In this document: piece by piece, positions 8,252-16,178 of the stretch
How the letters are laid out: every line of letters begins with the position of its first letter
How positions within the stretch are numbered: position 1 is the stretch's first letter
Assembly: GCF_030269665.1 (NCBI RefSeq)
Contig: NZ_BSTS01000006.1
Coordinates: 1-64,000, forward strand
Direction: 5' to 3'
Source of the DNA: Actinomycetospora sp. NBRC 106375
GTDB taxonomy: Bacteria > Actinomycetota > Actinomycetes > Mycobacteriales > Pseudonocardiaceae
DNA: 64,000 nt
The notes under the pieces: model-generated
The model's input: the letters and a program-made list of their open reading frames with translations, nothing else
What the model was told of the DNA's origin: nothing
Database searches by the model: none
Program-made: the position numbers and the translations under genes

Positions 8252-9141
8252 CGCGCCTCCTTCTCCGTGGTGACTGACGGCACGGCGACGTCGGCGGCCG
8301 TGACGGGGTGGCGCGGGTCGGCGTTCGCCCCGGCCTCGGCGGACTCGGGGGTCGGCGCGGGCGCCGGGGTGTCGAGGGCGGCGGGCACCTCGAGACGCTC
8401 GATGAGCAGGACGTAGAGGCCGCCGCCGATGACGGCGCCGATGATCGGGGCGACGATCGGCAGCCACCAGTACGGCGTGCCGTCGGCGGTGCCCCAGGCG
8501 CCGTCGTAGCCCGTGAGCCACTGCGCGAGACGCGGGCCGAAGTCGCGGGCCGGGTTGATCGCGTAGCCGGCGTTGGTGCCCCAGGCGAAGCCGATGCCCA
8601 GCAGCAGGAAGCCGACCATGAGCGGCAGGAGCTGCCCGGCCGCGCCCTGCAGGGTCGCGATCAGCGCGAAGAGCACGAACACCAGCAGCGCGGTGCCCAC
8701 GATCTGGTCGAAGAACGCGGTGCCGATGCCGTGGGTCGGCAGCGTCGAGAAGATCGTCTGGGACTGCGAGGTGAGGCCGGGGTCGACCTCGGCGATGCCC
8801 GACGCGTACACGCCGCGGGTGACCAGCGCGGCCAGGAAGGCCCCGAGGAACTGGGCGGCGATGTAGGGCAGGACGCTGCGCCAGGGCAGGTTGCGGTAGA
8901 CCGCCATGGCGATCGTGACCGCGGGGTTGAGGTGGCCCGCGCCGAGGCGGCCGGCGACGTAGATGCCCATGATCAGGCCGGCGACCCAGCCCCAGGTCAG
9001 GGTCGCCCAGTCGCCGGCGTCGCCGCCGGAGACGACCATCTGCGCCACCGACGCGGTGCCGAAGATGATGAGGATGAAGGTGCCGGCGAACTCGCCGACG
9101 AGCTCGCGGGTCAGCGGCGAGACGGCCGCGGGTCGGGTCAC
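8248..9141 (-). CDS. glpF: Aquaglyceroporin (glycerol/propanediol facilitator)
   Basis: The 297-residue MIP-family channel has six predicted membrane helices and both half-helix signatures: GHLNPAVT and YAINPARDFGPR. Asp after the second NPAR is typical of glycerol-conducting rather than water-only members. It probably admits glycerol or short diols for the dehydratase encoded by the next genes. GTG 9141 has a GAGGA-type site upstream. A Pro/Ala-rich cytosolic C-terminal tail of about 45 residues follows the last helix. The 4-base overlap with the small subunit gene places it in the operon. Confidence 0.93.
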   Translation of the reverse strand: MTRPAAVSPLTRELVGEFAGTFILIIFGTASVAQMVVSGGDAGDWATLTWGWVAGLIMGIYVAGRLGAGHLNPAVTIAMAVYRNLPWRSVLPYIAAQFLGAFLAALVTRGVYASGIAEVDPGLTSQSQTIFSTLPTHGIGTAFFDQIVGTALLVFVLFALIATLQGAAGQLLPLMVGFLLLGIGFAWGTNAGYAINPARDFGPRLAQWLTGYDGAWGTADGTPYWWLPIVAPIIGAVIGGGLYVLLIERLEVPAALDTPAPAPTPESAEAGANADPRHPVTAADVAVPSVTTEKEAR

Positions 9142-9148
9142 GGGGTCC

Positions 9149-9553
9149 TCAGTCCTTGATCGCAGCGACGGCCGCTTCGGCGACCCGGGTGTCCTGCTCG
9201 ACGGAGCCGGCGCTGACGCCGACGGCGCCCACCACCTCGCCGTCGCGGTGCACGGGGATCCCGCCACCGAAGATGACCATCCCGCCCGCGGTCTGCTCGA
9301 GGCCGTAGAGCTCGGCGCCCGGCTGGACCAGCGGCATCAGGGCGCCGGTCGGGGCCTCCATGAGGATCGACGTCAGCGCCTTGCGCTGGGAGATGTCGAT
9401 GCTGGCCCGGATGGCGCCGTCCTGGCGGGCGAACGCCAGCAGGTGGCCGCCCGAGTCGACGACGGCGACGTTCATCGGCTGTCCGATGGCGTCCGCCTCG
9501 GCCAGCCCGGCGTCGAGCATCCGGCGGGCCTCGGCGAGGGTCAGTCCCGGCAT
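9149..9553 (-). CDS. HbpS/GlcG-like (PduO C-terminal type) protein
   Basis: The 134-residue product is a single haem-degrading/GlcG-type domain (formerly DUF336): LTLAEARRMLDAGLAEAD, then VAVVDSGGHLLAFARQDGA and the glycine-rich GGMVIFGGGIPV with GAVGVSAG. The same domain forms the C-terminal part of PduO and often accompanies diol dehydratase genes. It may bind haem or a corrinoid; neither can be settled from sequence. It is the first gene of the operon, 8 bases upstream of glpF, and is preceded by a 194-base leader. Confidence 0.85.
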   Translation of the reverse strand: MPGLTLAEARRMLDAGLAEADAIGQPMNVAVVDSGGHLLAFARQDGAIRASIDISQRKALTSILMEAPTGALMPLVQPGAELYGLEQTAGGMVIFGGGIPVHRDGEVVGAVGVSAGSVEQDTRVAEAAVAAIKD

Positions 9554-9747
9554 GCGGGTACCTCCGCGAGTGGGGTGAGGAGTGGACGCCCCCGCCCGGC
9601 CGACCCGGGGGTGTGGGGTCGGTCGGGGGGCGGCCGGAGCACCGCCCGGCGACGCAGGACGCTAGGAGCGAGCAGGCCGCGAAGGCCACGGGGACTGTCC
9701 CCACCCCGACCTCTGGGGGATCTCCCCTACGACTTCCGGCGGGAGGC
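9554..9747 (-). promoter_or_regulatory. Leader region of the diol dehydratase operon
   Basis: This 194-base gene-free stretch lies between the GntR gene and the first operon gene, both on the minus strand. It should hold the operon promoter. I see GC-rich runs and a short GGGGA/TCCCC symmetry near 9716-9735. I see no copy of the GATGCAT operator found upstream of the regulator gene and no recognisable cobalamin riboswitch. Confidence 0.4.
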
Positions 9748-10407
9748 CTACCGGCCGACGACCGACGCGCGGGTGGCGTCGAGGTGGATGCGCAGGCGGA
9801 CGCGGGCGTCGTCCGCGTCGCCGGTGTCGAGCGCGTCGACGATCGCCTGGTGCTGGGCGAGGATCGCCTGCGGCCGGTCCGGGCCGCGCTCGAGCGAGCC
9901 GAGGTTCATCCGCAGCTGGCGGTCGCGCAGCGAGGCGTAGAGCTCGAGCAGGATCGGGTTGCGGGCGCTCTCGACGAGGACCGTGTGGAAGCGCCGGTCG
10001 CCCTCGGCGAAGGACTGCTCGTCGGACGTCGCGAGCGCGCCGCGCTGCTCGTCGAGCACCTCGACCAGCGCCCGGGAGACCACCGCCCGCTCCTCCGCCG
10101 ACGCCGCACAGAGCTTCGCCAGCGCGTGGCCCTCGACCAGCTCACGCGCCTCCAGCACGGCCTCGACCTCGCTCGGCGACACCGCCACGACGAGGGCGCC
10201 ACGCTTGGGGAACAGCCGCAGCAGACCTTCGGCCTCGAGGCGCAGGAACGCCTCCCGCACCGGGGTGCGGCTCATCGCGAGCGTCTCCGCGACCTGGCCC
10301 TCGGTGATGAGGTCACCGCCGGGCAGCGAGCCGTCGAGAATCCGGGCCTTGGTGTCCCGGTACGCGCGCTCCTTCGCGGACAACCCCGCCGACACGCTTC
10401 CCGTCAC
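9748..10407 (-). CDS. GntR-family regulator (FadR/FCD subfamily)
   Basis: The 219-residue product has an N-terminal winged helix (ITEGQVAETLAMSRTPVREAF, with the GntR hallmark SRTPVREA) followed by an all-helical FCD ligand domain (EARELVEGHALAKL, HxxxH-like FHTVL and QHQAIVDAL). FCD regulators usually sense small organic acids. It lies just upstream of the dehydratase operon on the same strand and is probably its controller. GTG 10407 has an AAGGGCGG site upstream; an earlier ATG would add residues not typical of the family. Confidence 0.88.
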   Translation of the reverse strand: MTGSVSAGLSAKERAYRDTKARILDGSLPGGDLITEGQVAETLAMSRTPVREAFLRLEAEGLLRLFPKRGALVVAVSPSEVEAVLEARELVEGHALAKLCAASAEERAVVSRALVEVLDEQRGALATSDEQSFAEGDRRFHTVLVESARNPILLELYASLRDRQLRMNLGSLERGPDRPQAILAQHQAIVDALDTGDADDARVRLRIHLDATRASVVGR

Positions 10408-10455
10408 CGCACCGCCCTTGCCGTCGAGTCGGCGTGACCCTACTCTCACGCCATC

Positions 10456-10474
10456 GATGCATCTTGTATGCATC
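10456..10474. promoter_or_regulatory. Candidate GntR operator between divergent genes
   Basis: A perfect 7-bp inverted repeat GATGCAT/ATGCATC is separated by CTTGT. It sits in the AT-rich gap between the gntR start (10407) and the divergent sensor-regulator gene (10503). Spacing and AT content suit a GntR-type operator that could control both genes. Binding is not shown by sequence alone. Confidence 0.55.
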
Positions 10475-10502
10475 ACGGACCGTTCGTCGAGGAGGACGCC
10501 TG

Positions 10503-11951
10503 GTGATCGCCGCGGCACCGTCTCGCGCCCTCCGCGCCGTCCCCGACGCCGCGACGGCCGCGGCGGTCGAGCCCGACCCGCTGCTGCGCCGCATCGCCGA
10601 CCACCTCGGCACGCTCACGGGCGGCACCGCGTGGGTCGTACGCGTCGACGAGGCCGGCGGCTCCTGGGCGGTGCTGGTCGGTGACGGCACGCTGCCCGGC
10701 GACGTCGTGGCCCTGCTGCTGGCGACGCGTGGCCCGGTGCTCGACGACGGCCCCGGCCGATCGCCCGTGCTCGCCGTCCCGGTCCGGCGCGGTCCCCGGA
10801 TCGTCGGCGCGTGCGTCGTCAGCGCCGACGGCTTCTCCGACGCGGACACCCACCTCGCGGAGCTGCTCGCCGGCTACGCCGCGCTGGCCCTCGCCGACAG
10901 CGGCGTCCTGGCCGGACGGACCCTCGAGCAGGCCGTGCGCCAGGAGCTGTCTTGGGTGGAGGCGCGGGGCTCGGTCCGCGCCGACCTGGTGACGGTCGGC
11001 GCCGGCGCGGTGCCCGGCGACGTCGCCGACGAGGTCTTCCGCATGACCCAGGAGGCGCTGCTGAACGTCGCGGTGCACGCGCGCGCGGCGACCGTCCGCG
11101 TCGGGGTCGTGCACGGGCCCGGGACGCTGACCGTGCTCGTCGAGGACGACGGGTGCGGCTTCGACGCCACCGGCGGCACCCGCCTGCACGTCGCCACGGC
11201 CGGCGCGCGCCTGGGCCTGCGGGCCATGGCCGCGCGCGCCCGGCGCCTCGACGGCGAGCTCGAGATCGACAGCACGCCCGCCGCCGGCACCCGCCTGCGC
11301 CTGACCATCCCGTGCTCCGCCGCCCCGCCGGTCGCCCCGGGCCGCGCCCGCACCGGCGTGCTCGTCGCCACCGCCCGCCCGGTCGTGCGGGCCGGCGTCG
11401 TCCGGCTGCTCCAGCTCGGCGAGCCGGGGCTGGGCATGGTCTCCGAGGTCGCGGACCTCGCCGACGACCTGCCCGGCGCGTGCCGGCTGCTCGGGCCCGA
11501 CGTCCTCGTCGTGGAGCACGGCCTGCTCGGCGAGGACCTCGCCGTGCTCGACCGCCTCGCCGCCCTGCCGGCCCCGCCCGCCGTCGTCCTGCTCGCGCAG
11601 GACTGCCCCGACGAGCGCCTGCGCGCCGCCGTCGCCGCGGGCGTGAAGGGCTGCGTCGACCCGGACGACGACCCCGCCCGCCTCGTCGCCGTCGTCGCGG
11701 CCGCCGGGCGCGGCGAGACCCTGCTCGCCGACGACCAGCTCGGCCGCCTCGCCGCCCCGCCCCGGGCCTCGGGCGCCCAGGCGATCACCCCCCGCGAGCA
11801 CGAGGTCCGCGGTCTCGTCGCCCGCGGCCTCACCGACCGCCAGATCGCCCGGGCCCTGGCCATCTCGGCGAAGACCGTCGAGAAACACGTCGGGTCGCTG
11901 CTGCGCAAGACCGGCACCCGCAACCGGACGATGCTGGCGCGCCTGGGCTGA
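10503..11951 (+). CDS. Single-chain hybrid: GAF-like sensor, HATPase, degenerate receiver, LuxR HTH
   Basis: The 482-residue product fuses parts usually split between two proteins. Residues about 25-150 look like a GAF sensor. Residues 176-270 form a NarX-type HATPase (N-box EALLNVAVHA, G-box EDDGCGFD, then LGLRAMAARA). Residues 283-395 resemble a receiver, and 427-482 form a LuxR/NarL helix-turn-helix (TPREHEVRGLVARGLTDRQI). The dimerisation/phosphoacceptor helix before the HATPase is missing. In the receiver the phospho-Asp position reads VVEHGL and the acidic pair is replaced, so classic phosphotransfer looks impossible. GTG 10503 has a GAGGAGG site. It may share the operator with gntR and co-control the dehydratase operon. 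Confidence 0.85.
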   Translation: MIAAAPSRALRAVPDAATAAAVEPDPLLRRIADHLGTLTGGTAWVVRVDEAGGSWAVLVGDGTLPGDVVALLLATRGPVLDDGPGRSPVLAVPVRRGPRIVGACVVSADGFSDADTHLAELLAGYAALALADSGVLAGRTLEQAVRQELSWVEARGSVRADLVTVGAGAVPGDVADEVFRMTQEALLNVAVHARAATVRVGVVHGPGTLTVLVEDDGCGFDATGGTRLHVATAGARLGLRAMAARARRLDGELEIDSTPAAGTRLRLTIPCSAAPPVAPGRARTGVLVATARPVVRAGVVRLLQLGEPGLGMVSEVADLADDLPGACRLLGPDVLVVEHGLLGEDLAVLDRLAALPAPPAVVLLAQDCPDERLRAAVAAGVKGCVDPDDDPARLVAVVAAAGRGETLLADDQLGRLAAPPRASGAQAITPREHEVRGLVARGLTDRQIARALAISAKTVEKHVGSLLRKTGTRNRTMLARLG

Positions 11952-11965
11952 GCGCGCCCGGTTGA

Positions 11966-12039
11966 CGCAGCGAACGTCCTATCGGCGTGCTCAATGGGAC
12001 GTTCGCTGCTTCTGTGCGCCGGAATTCCCCGTTGATCAC
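11966..12039. repeat. 74-nt dispersed repeat, GCAGCGAAC family, copy 1
   Basis: This copy matches 54691-54764 at roughly 62 of 74 positions with no gap. Its first part folds as a perfect 13-bp hairpin (11967-11979 with 11997-12009). Both copies lie between convergent genes. It probably serves as a transcription end but could be a REP-type mobile repeat. Confidence 0.75.
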
Positions 12040-12056
12040 CGGCCTCGGCGCGGGCC

Positions 12057-13046
12057 TCAGCCCACCCCGAGCTGCGCCCGCGCGACACCCGTCAGCGCGG
12101 CGAGACCACCCACCGGCCGGAACGACGCCGCCGCCGCGGTGAGGGCGGTGTACTCGTCGTCGCCGAGCCGGATCTCCGCGGCGGCGCAGTTGCTCTCGAG
12201 CTGGGCCACGCTCGACGCGCCGGGGATGGCGACGACGACCGGGTGGTGGATCGTCCAGGCGAGCGCGACCTGCGACGGCGTCGCGTCGTGGGCGTCCGCG
12301 ACGGCCCGCAGCGTCTCGATCAGTGGCGTGACGCGGCGCAGGCTCTCGGGCAGGAAGAGCGGGTTGAGCGAGCGGACACGGTTGGCCGGGCGGTGCTCGG
12401 CGTCGAACTTGCCCGACAGCAGCCCCTGGGCCAGCGGGCTGTAGGCCAGGATCGCGCGGCCGGCGGTGCGTGCGTAGGGCAGCAGGTCGTCGTCGGGCTC
12501 GCGGGCGACGAGGCTGTACTGCACCTGGTTGGCGAGCACCTGCGTGCCGAGCGCCGTCTCCGCGCCCTGCCAGCGGTCGAGGCCGTAGTTGCTGACGCCG
12601 ACCTCGTCGACGACGCCCGCAGCCTGCAGGGTGCGCATCCCGGCCATGGTCGTGCGGTCGCCGATCACCGGGTTCGGCTGGTGCACCTGGTAGAGATCGA
12701 TCTTGCGGCGCAGGCGCGCGGCGCTGGACGTGCCGCGCTGCACGACGACCTGGTCGACCGGCAGCACCGGGAAGATCTTGGTGGCGACGACGGTGGTCGC
12801 GGGGTCGGCGTCCGCGCGGTCGAGCGCCTCGCCGAGGATGCGCTCGCTGCGCCCGAAGCCGTAGGCCTCGGCGGTGTCGAACACGGTGACCCCGAGGTCG
12901 AGGGCGCGCTGCACGATCTTCGCGGCCTCGCTGTCCGGCCCCTGCGCGTAGTCCTGGCCGTAGCCCCACTCACGCGAGCCGAACTGCCAGGTGCCCAGGC
13001 CGATGGCCGACCACTGCTTCGCCGTCGGGAGGTCGAGGTAGCGCAT
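12057..13046 (-). CDS. Aldo/keto reductase
   Basis: The 329-residue TIM-barrel NADPH-dependent oxidoreductase has the AKR tetrad in place: Asp57 and Tyr62 in VFDTAEAYG, Lys90 in VVATK and His122 in LYQVHQP. The C-terminal cofactor loop (IPGASSVAQLESN) is also conserved. Substrate is unknown. Since it stands close to the dehydratase operon it could reduce the aldehyde product, but the gene is not in that operon and points the same way only across a repeat. ATG 13046 is the only sensible start. Confidence 0.88.
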   Translation of the reverse strand: MRYLDLPTAKQWSAIGLGTWQFGSREWGYGQDYAQGPDSEAAKIVQRALDLGVTVFDTAEAYGFGRSERILGEALDRADADPATTVVATKIFPVLPVDQVVVQRGTSSAARLRRKIDLYQVHQPNPVIGDRTTMAGMRTLQAAGVVDEVGVSNYGLDRWQGAETALGTQVLANQVQYSLVAREPDDDLLPYARTAGRAILAYSPLAQGLLSGKFDAEHRPANRVRSLNPLFLPESLRRVTPLIETLRAVADAHDATPSQVALAWTIHHPVVVAIPGASSVAQLESNCAAAEIRLGDDEYTALTAAAASFRPVGGLAALTGVARAQLGVG

Positions 13047-13055
13047 GACCCCGTT

Positions 13056-14045
13056 CTACCCGCCGGCGACGACCCGCTCCCGCACCCCGTCGACGGAGAG
13101 ATCGAGCAGACACGCGGGCTCGGACGCGAGCGGGCAGCGCGCGTCCCACCAGCACACCTGCTCGGTGATCGCCGTCGGCATCCGGTGCGGGCAGTCGGGC
13201 AGGCCCTGCAGGTTCGTGCCCTCCTCGAGGCCGTACCGCGACGCCGCCGTGGGGCCGAAGAGGGCGACGGTGCGTACGCCGACCGCGGCGGCCAGCCGCA
13301 CCGGGCCGGTGTCGGGGCCGACGACGACGCCGCCCGCCTCGCCGACGGCGGCGAAGAGCGCGGCCAGTCCCCGCAGATCGGTCGGCGGGAGCGTCGCGGC
13401 GCCGTCGACCGGACCGACCGAGAGCACCGGACCGGGCAGGGTCCCCGCGAGCGCCGCCCACCGGTGCGCGGGCCAGCGCTTGACGGCCATGCCGGCGTCG
13501 GGGACGAGGACCGTCGGCGTGTCGCGCGAGCGAGGATGTGGCGATCCTGGTGTCACACGCCAGCAAAGCCGCATTGCTCGAACCAGCGCGTTCCGACCCC
13601 ACGCGCGCTCGTCGTCGCCGAGGACGAGGCGCGGGGGGCGGACGCGGTCGGCGATGACACCGTCGGCGGCCAGGAGGCGCTGGTAGCGCTCGCCCACCTT
13701 CTCGTCGGCCGGCGGGCGGCGCCACAGGTTCGCGACGGCCCGGGTCCCGCGCGCTGCGGCGTCGGCGTCGACGAGGTCGCCGATGCCGTCGAAGCGGGTG
13801 GTGGTCACCGTCAGGTCGGGCACGAGGTCGGCGAGGGCCTGCTCGACCGCCGCCCGCTCGTCGTGCTTCTCGGCCGTGCGGACCGCGGCGACGGCCGGGT
13901 CGCGCGCGAGCAGCGGGGCGCCCGCGGCGTGGGTGAGGACCGTCAGCTCGGCGGCGGGGTGGGCCTCGGCGAGGGCGTGGACGCTCGGCAGCACCATGAT
14001 CAGGTCGCCGAGCCCGCCGAGCAGGTCGATCACGAGGATGCGCAT
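13056..14045 (-). CDS. Glycosyltransferase family 9, carrying a repeat-derived insert
   Basis: The 329-residue GT-B fold enzyme of the heptosyltransferase family begins RILVIDLLGGLGDLIMVLP, the GT9 N-terminal loop. It has the donor-site pattern VGPDTGPVRLAAAVGVRTVALFG near residue 235. Between the two Rossmann halves the frame runs straight through a dispersed hairpin repeat (13516-13580), adding about 22-25 residues that include MRLCWRVTPGSP. The second GT9 protein in this cluster lacks them. The insert is in frame and sits before LVPDAGMAVKRWP, so function may survive. It probably builds a surface glycan. It overlaps the GT4 gene by 16 bases. Confidence 0.85.
   Translation of the reverse strand: MRILVIDLLGGLGDLIMVLPSVHALAEAHPAAELTVLTHAAGAPLLARDPAVAAVRTAEKHDERAAVEQALADLVPDLTVTTTRFDGIGDLVDADAAARGTRAVANLWRRPPADEKVGERYQRLLAADGVIADRVRPPRLVLGDDERAWGRNALVRAMRLCWRVTPGSPHPRSRDTPTVLVPDAGMAVKRWPAHRWAALAGTLPGPVLSVGPVDGAATLPPTDLRGLAALFAAVGEAGGVVVGPDTGPVRLAAAVGVRTVALFGPTAASRYGLEEGTNLQGLPDCPHRMPTAITEQVCWWDARCPLASEPACLLDLSVDGVRERVVAGG
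13516..13580. repeat. 65-nt dispersed hairpin repeat inside a coding sequence
   Basis: This copy matches 41521-41585 at 59 of 65 positions with no gap. It folds imperfectly (GTGGCGATCCTGG region against CCAGCAAAGCCGC). Here it lies within the glycosyltransferase gene and is translated on the minus strand as RAMRLCWRVTPGSPHPRSRD. The other copy is intergenic. Confidence 0.8.
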
Positions 14046-15181
14046 CGCACGATCTCCTCGTAGGTGGCGACGTGATCGGCGGCGAGCCCGTCCCAGTCGC
14101 GGCCGTGCACCAGGGCATGGCCGCCGGCGGCGACGCGGGCGCGCAGGTCGTCGTCGGCGAGCAGCCGGCGCAGGCCGTCGACGAGCACGTCGGCGTCACG
14201 GACCTGCCGGGCGACGACGACGGTCTCGCCGTCGACGAGCTCCGGGTCGTCCGGGGCGTCGGGGCGCCGGGTGACCAGCGTCGGCAGCCCGTGGTCGAGC
14301 GCGGCGAGCAGCGCCCCGCTTTTCAGCGTCGCGCCCGCGGTGAACGGGAACGCCGCGACGTCGGCGGCCTGCAGCGCCGCCGACACCTCGCCGGCCGGAC
14401 GGTGGCCGGTGACCGTTACGCGGTCCTCGGCGCCCGCGGCGGCGATGTGCGCGGTCAGCTCGTCCCGGAACGCCGCGGCCTCGTCGGCGGGCAGGGCGAG
14501 CGAGGTGAACCCGCCGAGCACGAGCAGGTGCAGCGCCGGACGCTCGGCGGCCAGGCGCGCCACGGCGTCGACGAGGTGGCGCAGGCCCTTCACCGGGTGC
14601 ACGAAGCCGAAGAACACGACCAGCTCCGCGTCGGCGGGCACCCCGAGGGCGCGGCGGGTCACGGCGCGGTCGGGCGCGTCACGGTCGACCGCGACGTTCG
14701 GCAGCAGCGGGGCACGGCCGGCGTCGACCCCCGTGCGGGCCCGCAGGGCTGCGGCGTGCTCGCCGTTGGTGGTGAGCACGGCGGCGCTGCGCGGGACCAG
14801 CCGCCCGGTCTCCCGGTCGGCGAGGCGCCGGCGCTCCAGGTAGGACCACACCCAGTCGGGCACTCCCCGCCCACAGGTCCACCAGCCGTACTCGTGCAGC
14901 GTCGTCACCAGCGGCATGTCGACGAGGTCGCCGAGCAGCCCCGGCGCGCCGGAGAACCCGAACCCCGACGGCGCGAACTGCACGTGCGCGACGTCGGCGC
15001 GGCTCGACCGCAGGTAGCGGGCGGCCCGCAGCAGACCGCGCAGCCCCGGGTCGACGGGGACGTCGACGACGTCCACGCCGTGGCGGTCGAGCGCGTCGGC
15101 GAGGTGGCACGTGTAGTCGGCGACGCCGTCGTGGGCGGGGTCGGCCCGCCCGTGCACCAGGGCGACGCGGAGGTGGGTCAC
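14030..15181 (-). CDS. Glycosyltransferase family 4
   Basis: The 383-residue GT-B enzyme has the N-terminal acceptor domain pattern DGVADYTCHLADALDRHGV and the donor-site segment ELVVFFGFVHPVKGLRHLVDA. These are followed by a GT4-type C-terminal region (ADVAAFPFTAGATLKSGALLAAL, where an E-x7-E motif is expected but here mostly hydrophobic). It should add a sugar from a nucleotide donor during surface glycan synthesis. GTG 15181 is the start. It overlaps the adjacent GT9 gene by 16 bases, so the two are probably one transcript and one pathway. Confidence 0.85.
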   Translation of the reverse strand: MTHLRVALVHGRADPAHDGVADYTCHLADALDRHGVDVVDVPVDPGLRGLLRAARYLRSSRADVAHVQFAPSGFGFSGAPGLLGDLVDMPLVTTLHEYGWWTCGRGVPDWVWSYLERRRLADRETGRLVPRSAAVLTTNGEHAAALRARTGVDAGRAPLLPNVAVDRDAPDRAVTRRALGVPADAELVVFFGFVHPVKGLRHLVDAVARLAAERPALHLLVLGGFTSLALPADEAAAFRDELTAHIAAAGAEDRVTVTGHRPAGEVSAALQAADVAAFPFTAGATLKSGALLAALDHGLPTLVTRRPDAPDDPELVDGETVVVARQVRDADVLVDGLRRLLADDDLRARVAAGGHALVHGRDWDGLAADHVATYEEIVRCASS

Positions 15182-15206
15182 CCGGCGCCGTTACCCGGTG
15201 GCGCGG

Positions 15207-16133
15207 TCAGGAGAACCCTGCCGGCACGTAGATCGAGCAGGCGTCGAACACCGCCTCGCGCACCGGGTCGTCGTCGCAGTCCCGCGCCGGGCGCAGGGTC
15301 ACGTCGCCGGCCCGCAGGCGGGCGAAGGCGTCCGCCACGGCGCGCAGGTAGGAGCCCTCGGCGACGCCGCGGCCGAAGTGGCCCATGAGCACGAGGTGCA
15401 CGTCGTCGGCCAGCGCCGCGAGCCGCGCGGTCGAGGCCGCGAACGCCGCGAGGTCCGACTCGGGCGCCTGCGCGTAGATCGGCCCGGTGTTGACCGTGTC
15501 GCCCGCGATCAGCAGCCCGGCGTGCTCGTCGAGGAAGCACACGGAGTCCGGCGAGTGCCCGGGCGTGTGCAGCACGCGCAGCGACCGTCCGCCGAGATCG
15601 ACGACGTCGCCTTCGACGAGCGGGTCGGGCTCCGGCGCCGGCCCCGGCGACCAGGTCGTGTCGACATCGGGCGGCAGCGGGCGCGGGTCGGCGTCGGCGG
15701 AGAGCAGGTGGAAGAACTCCCCGTCGAGCGCCCGGTACGCCGGCGCCGCGGCGAGCAGGCGCCGCGCGTACGCGAGGTAGCGGCGACGCTCGGCGGGGTC
15801 GGCCCCGGCCCGCAGCTCGGCGGCACCGTCGGGATGGATCGCGACGCGGTCGAACTCGGTGTCGCCACCGACGTGGTCGAAGTGCGCGTGGGTGTGGACG
15901 ACGTCGACGGGCCGGCCGGTCAGCGCCGCCACGACCGGGCGGATCGGGGCGATGCCGAGCCCGGAGTCGACGAGCACGGCGCGGTCGCGCCCCGCGACGA
16001 GCCAGGAGTTGACGTGGCCCGGCTCGGCGACCAGCCAGACGCCGCGCGCCACCGGCCGCGTGAAGAACCAGCTCACGTCGGGTGAGCCTGCCAGCGCGGT
16101 CGGGTACACGCCGCCGTGCCCGATCTGCAGCAC
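15207..16133 (-). CDS. Metallo-beta-lactamase-fold hydrolase
   Basis: The 308-residue product carries the zinc motif HTHAHFDHVGG, the downstream metal ligands HTPGHSPDS and GDTVN, and a final GHFGRG. It opens with a GVYPTAL-type lead and WLVAEPGHVNSWLVAG, typical of glyoxalase II-like hydrolases. The substrate is unknown. GTG 16133 was chosen so that the conserved lead is included; GTG 16109 is possible. It is divergent from the second GT9 gene with only about 45 bases between starts, and lies 25 bases upstream of the GT4 gene, so it may lead that transcript. Confidence 0.82.
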   Translation of the reverse strand: MLQIGHGGVYPTALAGSPDVSWFFTRPVARGVWLVAEPGHVNSWLVAGRDRAVLVDSGLGIAPIRPVVAALTGRPVDVVHTHAHFDHVGGDTEFDRVAIHPDGAAELRAGADPAERRRYLAYARRLLAAAPAYRALDGEFFHLLSADADPRPLPPDVDTTWSPGPAPEPDPLVEGDVVDLGGRSLRVLHTPGHSPDSVCFLDEHAGLLIAGDTVNTGPIYAQAPESDLAAFAASTARLAALADDVHLVLMGHFGRGVAEGSYLRAVADAFARLRAGDVTLRPARDCDDDPVREAVFDACSIYVPAGFS

Positions 16134-16178
16134 CCTGCCGCCCACCGTCCCGGGCACGGCGACCCCGACTGGTCCGCG

